Below, piece by piece: positions 1 through 6,138 of a stretch of DNA of 6,325 nt. The stretch comes from an uncultured Collinsella sp. Lineage in GTDB: Bacteria > Actinomycetota > Coriobacteriia > Coriobacteriales > Coriobacteriaceae. Under the pieces are notes generated by a model that was given only the letters and a program-made list of their open reading frames with translations, was not told where the DNA came from and did no database searches. Within the stretch, counting starts at the first letter, position 1, and each line of letters opens with the position of its first letter. The DNA lies in NCBI GenBank assembly GCA_902465105.1, contig CABQLM010000085.1, forward strand, positions 1 to 6,325. Direction: 5' to 3'. The translations under genes and the position numbers were made by a program.

Positions 1-88
1 TCAATGCCGCCTTGTTTCAAGGCACCTTGCTCGCTCTGGCGGGTTTTCGCTGTCGGTGCCATAACATCGGCGTTGCTGTGGCTGTCGG

Positions 89-127
89 AAATGATCCGTT
101 GGGGACGGAGGAAAACGGATCATTTTT
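89..127. repeat. 12-bp hairpin with TTGGGGACG at the loop, followed by T-tract
   Basis: A perfect 12-bp inverted repeat (89-100 AAATGATCCGTT, 114-125 AACGGATCATTT) encloses a 13-base loop (101-113) that begins GGGGACG. The right arm runs into five T residues (123-127), so on the plus strand it resembles a rho-independent terminator, perhaps of a gene left of the window. The TTGGGGACG core recurs in the palindrome at 6269-6324, which argues that this is also a member of a dispersed REP-like family. The rest of 1-249 shows no recognisable coding sequence. Confidence 0.6.
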
Positions 128-206
128 ATCCTGGTGCATTGGTGCGAGGGGGCAGGTTTCCTTTGCATCAGTTTCTGTCGAGTCGGTGCGGTTTGCTGGT
201 TGCCCG

Positions 207-212
207 TATAAT
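207..212 (+). promoter_or_regulatory. candidate -10 box for tgt
   Basis: A perfect TATAAT lies 37 bases before the tgt start codon, which would give a short leader of about 30 bases. No good -35 hexamer is visible 16-18 bases upstream, and there is no TGn extension. The call rests on the -10 match and its position only. I see no preQ1 riboswitch pattern between it and the gene. Confidence 0.45.
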
Positions 213-249
213 GGTCTGCGTATGAACCGCAACCAAGGAGTTCCAGTTT

Positions 250-1389
250 ATGGACCAGAGCCTTTTTAAATTCGACCTGATCGCCGAGGATCCGACCACG
301 CACGCGCGCGCCGGCGTGCTGCATACCCCGCACGGCGACATCGAGACGCCGATCTTTATGCCCGTGGGCACCAAGGCAAACGTCAAGGGCATTCCTACCG
401 AGACCGTCAAGCAGCTCGGCGCCCAGATCGTGCTTGCCAATACCTATCACCTGTCCATGCGCCCCGGCGAGGACACCATCGCCGAGTTGGGCGGCCTGCA
501 CAAGTTTATGAATTGGCACGGCCCCATCCTCACCGACTCGGGCGGCTTCCAGGTCTTTAGCCATAACGACGCCGTTAAGCTCACCGACGAGGGCGTGCGC
601 TTTATCGTCAATGACTACGACGGCCGCCACGTGTTCTGGACGCCCGAGGACAACATGGAAATCGCCATGAAGCTCGGCTCCGACATCTGCATGCAGCTCG
701 ACCAATGCCCCGGCTATCCTGCCACGCGCGCCTACGTCGAGCGCGCCGTTGAGCTGTCGAGCATGTGGGCCGAGCGCTGCTACAAGGCTCACACCCGCGA
801 TGACCAGGCGCTCTTTGGTATCGTCCAGGGCGGCATGCATCTGGACCTGCGCCTGCGCTCGCTGCGCCATCTGGAGGAGTGCGGTGACTTCCCCGGTTAC
901 GGCATCGGCGGCTACTCGGTGGGCGAGGACCACGAGACCATGTTCGAGACGCTGGCACCGCTCGTGAGTGAGTACATGCCCAAGCACAAGCCGCGCTACC
1001 TGATGGGCGTCGGCAACCCTACGACGCTTGTGCGCGGTGTGGGCGTGGGCATCGACATGTTCGACTGCGTGCTGCCGACGCGCACCGGCCGCATGGGCAC
1101 GGCGTTTTCCAGCGAGGGTCGCCTCAACTTCCGCAACGCGCGCTTTGCGCACGACGACGGTCCCATCGATCCCACCTGCACCTGCCCGGTGTGCACGGGC
1201 GGTTACAGCCGTGCGCTCATCCGTCACATGGTCACGCAGAAGGAGATGCTCGGCGGCATTCTGCTTTCGATGCACAACATCTACTACCTGCTCAACTTGA
1301 TGCAGCGTGCCCGCCAGGCCATTATCGAGGGCCGCTACGGTGCGTTCGTGAGCGACTGGATGAACAGCCCCGCGGCGGTGGATTACTAA
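250..1389 (+). CDS. tgt: queuine/preQ1 tRNA-guanine transglycosylase
   Basis: This enzyme exchanges guanine-34 in the anticodon of GUN tRNAs (Asp, Asn, His, Tyr) for preQ1 or queuine, the base-exchange step of queuosine formation, in the cytosol. The 379-residue length is normal for bacterial Tgt. Visible motifs are TDSGGFQ with general acid/base Asp96, Asp151 in the MQLDQCPGYP segment, GIVQGG (190-195), GGYSVGE (220-226), and GIDMFDCVLPTRTGR with the nucleophile Asp269. The zinc site is Cys310, Cys312, Cys315 and His342. Val224 matches the bacterial preQ1-type pocket (GGLAVGE in Zymomonas), where the eukaryotic queuine enzyme has Gly. The ATG start follows AAGGAG (235-240) by 9 bases. No other queuosine gene is in the window, so the base may be made elsewhere in the genome or salvaged; that is inference. 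The family call is secure. Confidence 0.98.
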   Translation: MDQSLFKFDLIAEDPTTHARAGVLHTPHGDIETPIFMPVGTKANVKGIPTETVKQLGAQIVLANTYHLSMRPGEDTIAELGGLHKFMNWHGPILTDSGGFQVFSHNDAVKLTDEGVRFIVNDYDGRHVFWTPEDNMEIAMKLGSDICMQLDQCPGYPATRAYVERAVELSSMWAERCYKAHTRDDQALFGIVQGGMHLDLRLRSLRHLEECGDFPGYGIGGYSVGEDHETMFETLAPLVSEYMPKHKPRYLMGVGNPTTLVRGVGVGIDMFDCVLPTRTGRMGTAFSSEGRLNFRNARFAHDDGPIDPTCTCPVCTGGYSRALIRHMVTQKEMLGGILLSMHNIYYLLNLMQRARQAIIEGRYGAFVSDWMNSPAAVDY

Positions 1390-1599
1390 GGACGGCGCGG
1401 ACGTTTGCGAGGCGTGAGCAACGGCAAAGGCCAAGCGGCGGTCGGTCGTCGCGTTCGCTAACACGGCCTGCACGACCGCTGACCGATGCCTTGTAAGCGC
1501 TTGATGCATCGTGGGTACCATACCGAATGGTTGATGTTCGGGCGGGTGTTTGACGCATGGCGTCGACCCCGTCCGTTTCTATTTTCGATAGGAGTACCC

Positions 1600-2358
1600 A
1601 TGATTAAGAATGAGAACGTCGAGGGCGAGCTCGCCTACGACGAGACGTACCGCCGCGGCCCCGTGGTCATGCGCGGCCCCATGATTCCTAAGGACAACAC
1701 CTACGCCAACCTGCTGGCGCCTGAGGACTCGACCGACTGGCTGCATGCCGACCCCTGGCGCGTGCTGCGCATTCAGGCTGAGTTTGTCGATGGCTTTGGC
1801 GCGCTTGCCGAGCTTGGGCCCGCGGTGACCATCTTCGGGAGCGCCCGTACGCCCAAGACCGATCCTCTCTACAAGGCGGCGCGCACGGTCGGTCGTAAAA
1901 TCGCCCAGCGCGGCGTGGCGGTTATCACCGGCGGCGGTCCCGGCGTCATGGAGGCGGCCAACAGGGGAGCGGCGAGTGCCAACGGCAAGTCGGTCGGCTT
2001 GGGTATCGAGCTTCCGCACGAGCATGGGCTCAACAAGTACGTGAATCTCGGCATGGATTTCCGCTACTTTTTTGTGCGCAAGACCATGTTCGTCAAATAC
2101 AGCTCGGGTGCCATCGTGTTCCCCGGCGGCTTTGGCACGCTCGACGAGATGTTCGAGGTGCTCACGCTGGTGCAGACGCACAAGGTCAAGCGCATGCCGC
2201 TTGTTTTGGTGGGCACCGAGTACTGGCAGGGCCTGTTCGACTGGCTCAACGGCCCGGTGATGGATGCCGGCATGATCAGCCCACTCGATCCAGACCTCGT
2301 CCACATCACCGACGACCTCAACGAGGCCGTCGACATCGCCCTGAGCGGGCTGATGTAG
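1600..2358 (+). CDS. LOG/TIGR00730-family Rossmann-fold protein (nucleotide 5'-monophosphate phosphoribohydrolase-like)
   Basis: This is a cytosolic Rossmann-fold protein of the lysine-decarboxylase-like/LOG superfamily. Characterised members hydrolyse the N-glycosidic bond of nucleoside monophosphates, such as cytokinin ribotides or AMP; none is a proven lysine decarboxylase. In its 252 residues I see FGSAR (79-83), the nucleotide loop GGGPGVMEAANRGA (111-124), FFVRKTMF with Arg160-Lys161, and the family signature PGGFGTLDE (175-183). The 70-residue N-terminal extension, containing a DPWRVLRIQAEFVDGF segment, makes it longer than the usual 180-200-residue LOG. It matches the long form common in Actinobacteria. 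The chosen ATG has AGGAG (1590-1594) 5 bases upstream; the open frame reaches back to 1486 but without a ribosome site or conserved sequence. It follows tgt by 210 bases with no terminator and no convincing promoter between them. The natural substrate cannot be read from the sequence. Confidence 0.9.
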   Translation: MIKNENVEGELAYDETYRRGPVVMRGPMIPKDNTYANLLAPEDSTDWLHADPWRVLRIQAEFVDGFGALAELGPAVTIFGSARTPKTDPLYKAARTVGRKIAQRGVAVITGGGPGVMEAANRGAASANGKSVGLGIELPHEHGLNKYVNLGMDFRYFFVRKTMFVKYSSGAIVFPGGFGTLDEMFEVLTLVQTHKVKRMPLVLVGTEYWQGLFDWLNGPVMDAGMISPLDPDLVHITDDLNEAVDIALSGLM

Positions 2359-2508
2359 GGTGGGCGTGACTGCTCCGGGCGGCTGCAATGGTTCAGGGTA
2401 GAAAAATGGGGTGGAAGTAAGCTGATATCGACTATTTGATGCTGGTTTCTATGTTTCCGCTTCAAAATTGTCGGTTTTGTTTCGCCGCAGCTGTGTATGC
2501 AAACCCTT

Positions 2509-2728
2509 GTGTGCAAAAAATGGCAAATATGAGTACTGCTGCTTGGTCAGCAACATATCATCAGGAAAGTATTTAAAACCAATTGACTGAGATTTAGTAT
2601 ATCCACCCCCCTAAACGCGACGATTCGGTGCTTTATGGCGCTTGAAATCGGTGGAAGTGGGCAATTTCAGTCAGATTTTGCTGTTACTAAATATGTGACA
2701 GTACTCATATTTGCCATTTTTTGCACAC
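2509..2728. repeat. 220-bp element with perfect 30-bp terminal inverted repeats (MITE-like)
   Basis: The left arm (2509-2538) begins GTGTGCAAAAAATGGC and the right arm (2699-2728) ends with its exact complement; all 30 positions match. Outside the arms, ACCC (2503-2506) and GGGT (2730-2733) pair after a small internal loop. The 160-base interior contains further imperfect dyads: ATTTAGTA (2592-2599) with TACTAAAT (2685-2692), and TGACTGAGATT (2584-2594) with AATTTCAGTCA (2663-2673). These two pairs cross, so they are alternatives. There is no transposase or recombinase gene inside or beside it and no clear target-site duplication. The best reading is a non-autonomous mobile or dispersed palindromic element. 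An invertible segment or a structured RNA are alternatives. Confidence 0.65.
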
Positions 2729-2822
2729 CGGGTATCGTTCGGAGCCAATCAAAGCTCCCAAAGCAGCTGGGAATGCGCCGATCGCCAATAAATATCTTGT
2801 ATATGGATGGCACATTAAAGAG

Positions 2823-2885
2823 TTGCGGTGAAATAGGGATTGATTTGCGGTTGATAAGCCAAAAACAGCCCCTATTCCACCGCAA
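2823..2885. repeat. 16-bp stem-loop downstream of the DegV gene
   Basis: The arms 2823-2838 (TTGCGGTGAAATAGGG) and 2870-2885 (CCCTATTCCACCGCAA) pair at 15 of 16 positions around a 31-base loop. A second direct copy of TTGCGGT lies in the loop (2845-2851) and could compete for ACCGCAA (2879-2885). The structure begins 14 bases beyond the DegV stop codon. On the minus strand the stem is followed by CTCTTTAAT, a weak T-tract, so it may act as the DegV terminator. It may equally be an intergenic repeat unit. Confidence 0.55.
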
Positions 2886-2899
2886 GTGGTAAAGGTGCC

Positions 2900-3760
2900 C
2901 TAGTGGATGGGCTGGTAGCGGGGGCAGTAGCTGATGGCTATGGCGTCGACGCCTACGTGGGTGGCGATGGTGCAGCCGATGGGGCCGGTGCCGGCGTCTA
3001 CGTAGTTTTGGCCTGCGAGCGCTTGGTTAACGAGCTCCTGTTCCTCGGCAGCACCGGTCGTGAGCACGCGCACGCTGGAGCCCGGGTGCTCGGTCAAAAA
3101 CTCGAGGCAGTCGGCCATGGTGTTCGCAACGATGCGCTTGGCACCGCGGCCCTTTTTGATGGCCTTGATCTCGCCCGATTTCCATTCCGGCGAAACGGTC
3201 AGGCGAATGTTGAGCATTTGGGTGAGCTGGCCGGCGAGTTTAGGTGCGCGGCCGTTCTTAACGAGGTTCTCGAGTGTGCGGGGAATCAGCAACAGGTGCG
3301 CGTCGGGCAGCGTCGCGCGGATCTGCGCCTCGGTCTCGTCCAGGCTGCGACCGTCCTCGCGCATGGCGAGCGCGTACTCTACCAGCAGGCCTTCGGCGCC
3401 CGAGCCGGTGCGCGAATCGATGCAGCGCACGTCGAGCTTGTGGGTCTCGGCCGTCAGGCTAGCGTTGGCATAGCAGGCAGACCACTCGCTGCATAGCGAG
3501 ATAAAGATGGCACTATCGTGGCCATCGGCGCGCACGCGGTCAAAGAGTGCCTTGAACTCGCCGGCGCTCGGCTGCGAGGTGTGCGGCAACTGCTCGGAGC
3601 CAGCCATGCGGGCGACGTATTCCTCGGCGCTAATCTGCACCTGGTCGAGCAGGTCCTCGCCCTCGATAATCACGTGCAGTGGAATCACGTAAATACCGAG
3701 CTCTTGGGCACGGGCGGGGGAGATGTCCGACGTGGAGTCGGTTATGATGGCAAAAGACAT
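2900..3760 (-). CDS. DegV family fatty-acid-binding protein
   Basis: DegV proteins bind one long-chain fatty acid. In Firmicutes, FakB members present it to the kinase FakA for phosphorylation and entry into phospholipid synthesis. The 286-residue length is typical. The N-terminal domain opens with FAIITDSTSDISPARAQELG (3-22) and has the ligand-proximal segment TSQPSAGEF (61-69). The SLCSEWSACYANA (88-100) and CIDSRTGSGAEG (113-124) stretches are also typical of the family. The second domain holds the RTLENLVKNGRAPKLAGQL (161-179) signature and ends near GPIGCTIATHVGVDAIAISY. The frame extends 19 codons further upstream. I chose the ATG at 3760-3758 because AAAGGTG (3772-3766) sits 5 bases before it and the conserved sequence begins there. 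No FakA-like kinase is in the window, so coupling to FakA is inferred from the family only. It is a single-gene unit, divergent from the HAD gene. Confidence 0.93.
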   Translation of the reverse strand: MSFAIITDSTSDISPARAQELGIYVIPLHVIIEGEDLLDQVQISAEEYVARMAGSEQLPHTSQPSAGEFKALFDRVRADGHDSAIFISLCSEWSACYANASLTAETHKLDVRCIDSRTGSGAEGLLVEYALAMREDGRSLDETEAQIRATLPDAHLLLIPRTLENLVKNGRAPKLAGQLTQMLNIRLTVSPEWKSGEIKAIKKGRGAKRIVANTMADCLEFLTEHPGSSVRVLTTGAAEEQELVNQALAGQNYVDAGTGPIGCTIATHVGVDAIAISYCPRYQPIH

Positions 3761-3778
3761 AATTGCACCTTTCGTTGG

Positions 3779-3792
3779 GGCGCTTGCGCGCC
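3779..3792 (-). promoter_or_regulatory. short GC hairpin with GCAA tetraloop before the DegV ribosome site
   Basis: On the minus strand GGCGC-GCAA-GCGCC forms a perfect 5-bp stem capped by a GNRA-class tetraloop. It ends 6 bases upstream of the AAAGGTG ribosome-binding site. It lies in the expected 5' leader and could influence translation or mRNA stability, but a 5-bp GC stem in a GC-rich genome may be chance. Confidence 0.3.
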
Positions 3793-3816
3793 GCCTTCTG
3801 AGAGCAAAGTGCGACA

Positions 3817-3824
3817 AGTATAGT
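3817..3824. promoter_or_regulatory. overlapping -10-like boxes in the divergent DegV/HAD region
   Basis: On the minus strand TATACT (complement of 3817-3822) lies 57 bases before the DegV start. On the plus strand TATAGT (3819-3824) lies 92 bases before the HAD start. Each is one base from the TATAAT consensus. Neither has a convincing -35 hexamer at 16-18 bases, so strand assignment is uncertain. Confidence 0.3.
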
Positions 3825-3831
3825 AGAGTCG

Positions 3832-3889
3832 TTCCACATTACTAGGTTCAATTGTTGAATAGTCAACAGTTTGAAGTGTCGGTGTGGAA
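3832..3889. promoter_or_regulatory. dyad-rich candidate operator between DegV and HAD
   Basis: Four half-sites occur at an exact 8-base period: TTCAA (3847-3851), TTGAA (3855-3859), TCAAC (3863-3867) and TTGAA (3871-3875). They form overlapping dyads, including TGTTGA-ATAG-TCAACA (3853-3868). The block is enclosed by a 7-bp inverted repeat, TTCCACA (3832-3838) and TGTGGAA (3883-3889). A regulator binding here could control both divergent genes. No regulator gene lies in the window, so this is a candidate only. Confidence 0.35.
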
Positions 3890-3916
3890 ATCGTCAACTG
3901 GGGAAGAGGAATGCCG

Positions 3917-4579
3917 ATGGAGGCACTGGAGATATGCAGGCGGCCGGTCGTGCTATTTGATTTCGATGGCACGGTGGCCGATACGGGTCGGGCGGTGATG
4001 ACCTCGACGCGCAAGACGCTGGCTGCGCGCGGGTTTTCGGAGGCACAGATGGGCGATTTGCGCCGTATGATCGGGCCGCCCCTGTGGAAAAGCTTTCACG
4101 ACTTTTATGGCTTCTCGCGCGAGGAGTCGCTTGTGGTGGCTGACGAGTACCGCGCCTTTTTTGATGAACTGGGACCGGAAGAGTATCCCGTGTTCGACGG
4201 GATCCCCGAGTTGCTGGATGGGTTGGCCGCTCAGGGCAAGCGCATGGCCGTGGCGACGTCTCGCATGGAGGCGAAGTGCGTCGACATGGTACGTGAGCTC
4301 GGGCTTTCTCAGTTTGAGGCGGTGGTTGGCATGAATCCGCCGCAGGGTCGCGAAATCAAGGCCGATTCGGTCCGCGACGCCCTGGCGGCGCTTGGCGCGA
4401 CTGCCGACGAGGCCGTGATGATTGGCGACCGCTTTAACGATGTGGAGGGCGCGCATGCGATGGGCGTGCCGTGCATTGGCATCTATTCGGGCGCGGCGGC
4501 GCCGGGGGAGCACGAGGCCGCGGGCGCCGATGCGGTGGTGCACTCGGTGGCCGAGCTTGCTAAACTTTTCGCTATATAA
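3917..4579 (+). CDS. HAD-superfamily hydrolase (phosphoglycolate phosphatase/5'-nucleotidase-like, subfamily IA)
   Basis: This is a cytosolic Mg-dependent phosphatase of the haloacid dehalogenase superfamily, acting on an unidentified small phosphorylated metabolite. All four HAD motifs are present in the 220 residues. Motif I is FDFDGTVADT with nucleophile Asp15 and acid/base Asp17. Motif II is VATSR with Thr114. Motif III is probably Lys148 in GREIKADSV. Motif IV is IGDRFNDVEGA with Asp171 and Asp175. A helical cap (about residues 22-90) sits between motifs I and II, as in Gph-like enzymes. The ATG at 3917 was chosen because AGAGGA (3905-3910) ends 6 bases upstream. A GTG at 3884 and an ATG at 3911 are in frame, but the first has a poor ribosome site and the second sits directly on it. 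The gene precedes pepV by 53 bases and may share its transcript. Phosphoglycolate phosphatase and nucleotidase activity cannot be told apart here. Confidence 0.9.
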   Translation: MEALEICRRPVVLFDFDGTVADTGRAVMTSTRKTLAARGFSEAQMGDLRRMIGPPLWKSFHDFYGFSREESLVVADEYRAFFDELGPEEYPVFDGIPELLDGLAAQGKRMAVATSRMEAKCVDMVRELGLSQFEAVVGMNPPQGREIKADSVRDALAALGATADEAVMIGDRFNDVEGAHAMGVPCIGIYSGAAAPGEHEAAGADAVVHSVAELAKLFAI

Positions 4580-4591
4580 GTATTTGATGTG

Positions 4592-4612
4592 AGGGGCGGC
4601 GCACTTGCCCCT
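4592..4612 (+). other. small stem-loop between HAD and pepV
   Basis: AGGGGC (4592-4597) and GCCCCT (4607-4612) pair around a 9-base loop, 6 bases before the TAAGGAGGT ribosome site of pepV. No T-tract follows, so it is not a terminator. It could insulate or tune translation of the dipeptidase; otherwise it is chance. Confidence 0.3.
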
Positions 4613-4632
4613 TACTGGTAAGGAGGTCGTCC

Positions 4633-6069
4633 ATGAATCAGGTGGAGCAGAGCGTTGCCGAGTACGTCGACGAGGTCTGGGAAGATGCCGTCGCCGATAT
4701 CGAGCGGCTGGTGAGCTATCCGTCCGTGGCGGTTTCTGCCAATGCGGAACCCGATGCGCCGTTTGGCCGTCCGGTCCGTGATGCGCTCGATTGCGCGCTC
4801 GGCATCGCGCAAAAGCTCGGCTACCAGACGAGCGACGACGAGGGCTATGTGGGCATCGCCGACATTCCCGGCCGCGGCGACAAGCAGCTCGCGACCATCT
4901 GCCACGTGGACGTGGTGCCCGCCGGCCCTGGTTGGAATACCGATCCGTTTGCGATGGAGCGCCGCGAGGGCTGGCTGCTCGGTCGCGGCGTAATCGACGA
5001 CAAGGGTCCGGCCGTGCTGTCGCTCTACGCCGGTGCCTATCTGCTCAAGCACGGCATTGTGCCGCGCTACACCTTCCGCGCGCTGCTGGGTTGCGATGAG
5101 GAAGTGGGCATGTCCGACGTTCACCATTATCTGGAGAACTATGCAAACCCCGACTTTCTGTTTACGCCCGATGCCGAGTTCCCGGTCTGCAATGCCGAGA
5201 AGGGCCAGTTCGGGGCGACGTTTGTGAGCTCCAAGATCGACGGCGGGCGCATCGTGTCGTGGAGCGGTGCCGAGGCGAGCAACGCCATTCCGTCGCAGTC
5301 TATCTGCGAGCTTGCGATTGCCGCCGATGAACTGCCGGCGCCCGTTGAGAACGCTGACCGCCTGGAGATTACAGCACTCGATAACGGGCATGCGCAGATT
5401 TTCGCCCACGGTATTGGCGGTCATGCCTCGATGCCCGAGGGAACGATCAATGCCGTCGGTCTGATCGTGGCGTATCTGCGCGAGGCCGAGGACGCGTTTG
5501 GTGCCCGCGGCGAGCGCCTGCTGACGCCTGCCGAGCACGAGTTTGTCAAGTTCCTGGCCTTTGTACATGCGGACGCCTATGGCCGCGGCCTGGGAATCGA
5601 TGCGACGAGCCCGGCGTTTGGCCCGCTCACCTGCAATCCCGGCGTCATCCGCGTGGTGGATGGCCACATCGAGCAGGTCATTGACGTGCGTTTCCCCGAT
5701 AGCACGAGCGCCGATACCATCAGCGAGCAGCTCGAGCCGCTCGTGGGGCGCTTTGACGTGACGTGTCGCTTGGGTCATGCAAAGGTGCCGTTCTCGGTGT
5801 CTGCCGACGACCCGGCTGTGAAGGCGCTGATTGACACCTATAACGAGTTTACGGGCAAGCATGCCGAGCCTTTTGCCATGGGCGGCGGCACGTACGCGCG
5901 CAACTTTGCCCGCGCCGTGTCGTTTGGCCCCGAGGAGACCGGCCTGGAGCTGCCCGCATGGGGCGGCCAGATGCACGGTCCCAACGAGTGCGCCAACGAG
6001 GAACAGCTCAAGCAGGCGCTCAAGATCTATATCGTGGCAATCCTGCGCCTCAACGAACTCGAACTGTAG
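4633..6069 (+). CDS. pepV: M20-family dipeptidase (PepV/Sapep type)
   Basis: This is a cytosolic di-zinc or di-manganese aminopeptidase that cleaves dipeptides late in peptide utilisation. The 478-residue length fits PepV/Sapep (about 470). Catalytic motifs are intact and in order: CHVDVVPAG with His91 and Asp93, GRGVIDDKGP with metal-bridging Asp122, GCDEEVG with general base Glu156 and metal ligand Glu157, and TPDAEFP with Asp180. The lid-domain segment HGIGGHASMPEG spans 259-270, and GGQMHGPNE carries the last ligand, His448. The lid (about 190-390) lies between the two halves of the catalytic domain, as in PepV. There is no signal peptide. The start is well fixed by TAAGGAGGT (4619-4627), near-perfect against 16S rRNA, 6 bases before the ATG. 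It lies downstream of the HAD gene and ends at two stem-loops. Exact specificity (general dipeptides, D-amino acids, carnosine-like) is not readable. Confidence 0.95.
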   Translation: MNQVEQSVAEYVDEVWEDAVADIERLVSYPSVAVSANAEPDAPFGRPVRDALDCALGIAQKLGYQTSDDEGYVGIADIPGRGDKQLATICHVDVVPAGPGWNTDPFAMERREGWLLGRGVIDDKGPAVLSLYAGAYLLKHGIVPRYTFRALLGCDEEVGMSDVHHYLENYANPDFLFTPDAEFPVCNAEKGQFGATFVSSKIDGGRIVSWSGAEASNAIPSQSICELAIAADELPAPVENADRLEITALDNGHAQIFAHGIGGHASMPEGTINAVGLIVAYLREAEDAFGARGERLLTPAEHEFVKFLAFVHADAYGRGLGIDATSPAFGPLTCNPGVIRVVDGHIEQVIDVRFPDSTSADTISEQLEPLVGRFDVTCRLGHAKVPFSVSADDPAVKALIDTYNEFTGKHAEPFAMGGGTYARNFARAVSFGPEETGLELPAWGGQMHGPNECANEEQLKQALKIYIVAILRLNELEL

Positions 6070-6096
6070 TTACGGCGTTTTGCCAAACGCCGTAAC
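6069..6096 (+). other. 12-bp stem-loop starting at the pepV stop codon
   Basis: GTTACGGCGTTT (6069-6080) and AAACGCCGTAAC (6085-6096) form a perfect 12-bp stem with a TGCC loop. The first base of the stem is the last base of the TAG stop codon. No T-tract follows, so it is not a standard terminator alone. It may protect the 3' end of the mRNA or assist the terminator 42 bases further on. Confidence 0.6.
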
Positions 6097-6138
6097 GGCT
6101 CGACGCTGCGCGGGCACCAGGGCGACAACTTGTCATTC

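Larger units (their letters stand above)
2359..2899. other. convergent, A/T-rich, repeat-bearing intergenic region
   Basis: This 541-base gap separates the converging LOG-like and DegV genes and is clearly richer in A and T than the coding regions. Bases 2359-2508 show neither a gene nor a clear terminator. Bases 2509-2728 are the inverted-repeat element and 2823-2885 a stem-loop, each listed separately. Bases 2729-2822 contain only a short TCCCA/TGGGA dyad (2756-2760, 2768-2772). An 85-codon open frame on the plus strand (2635-2892) crosses both structures. It has no good ribosome site and no recognisable domain, so I do not call it a gene. Confidence 0.7.

Noticed and set aside
4..225. Short plus-strand frames left of tgt
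   Set aside because: No ribosome site or recognisable protein sequence; one simply reads through the 89-125 hairpin.
213..249. preQ1 riboswitch before tgt
   Set aside because: The leader is about 30 bases and shows neither the C-rich loop nor the A-rich tail of a preQ1-I aptamer.
1439..1485. Bulged dyad (CGGTC-GGTCGT with ACGACC-GACCG) after tgt
   Set aside because: It has a large loop, a bulge and no T-tract, so it is not supported as a tgt terminator in GC-rich sequence.
1..1521. 506-codon open frame on the minus strand opposite tgt
   Set aside because: It is antisense to a certain gene, has no recognisable domain, and is the usual by-product of G/C-rich third codon positions. The 454-codon minus-strand frame opposite pepV (4612-5976) is the same case.
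1550..1585. TTGACG (1550-1555) with TATTTT (1580-1585) as a promoter for the LOG-like gene
   Set aside because: The spacer of 24 bases is too long and the -10 match is poor.
1486..1599. 38-codon upstream extension of the LOG-like gene
   Set aside because: There is no ribosome site at 1486, the sequence is unlike the family, and AGGAG at 1590-1594 fits the ATG at 1600.
2635..2892. 85-codon plus-strand open frame with a short hydrophobic stretch (about residues 21-35)
   Set aside because: It runs through the right inverted-repeat arm and the 2823-2885 stem-loop, lacks a ribosome site and resembles no family I know.
3761..3817. 19-codon upstream extension of DegV
   Set aside because: The arginine-rich extension is not part of the family, and a good ribosome site precedes the ATG at 3760.
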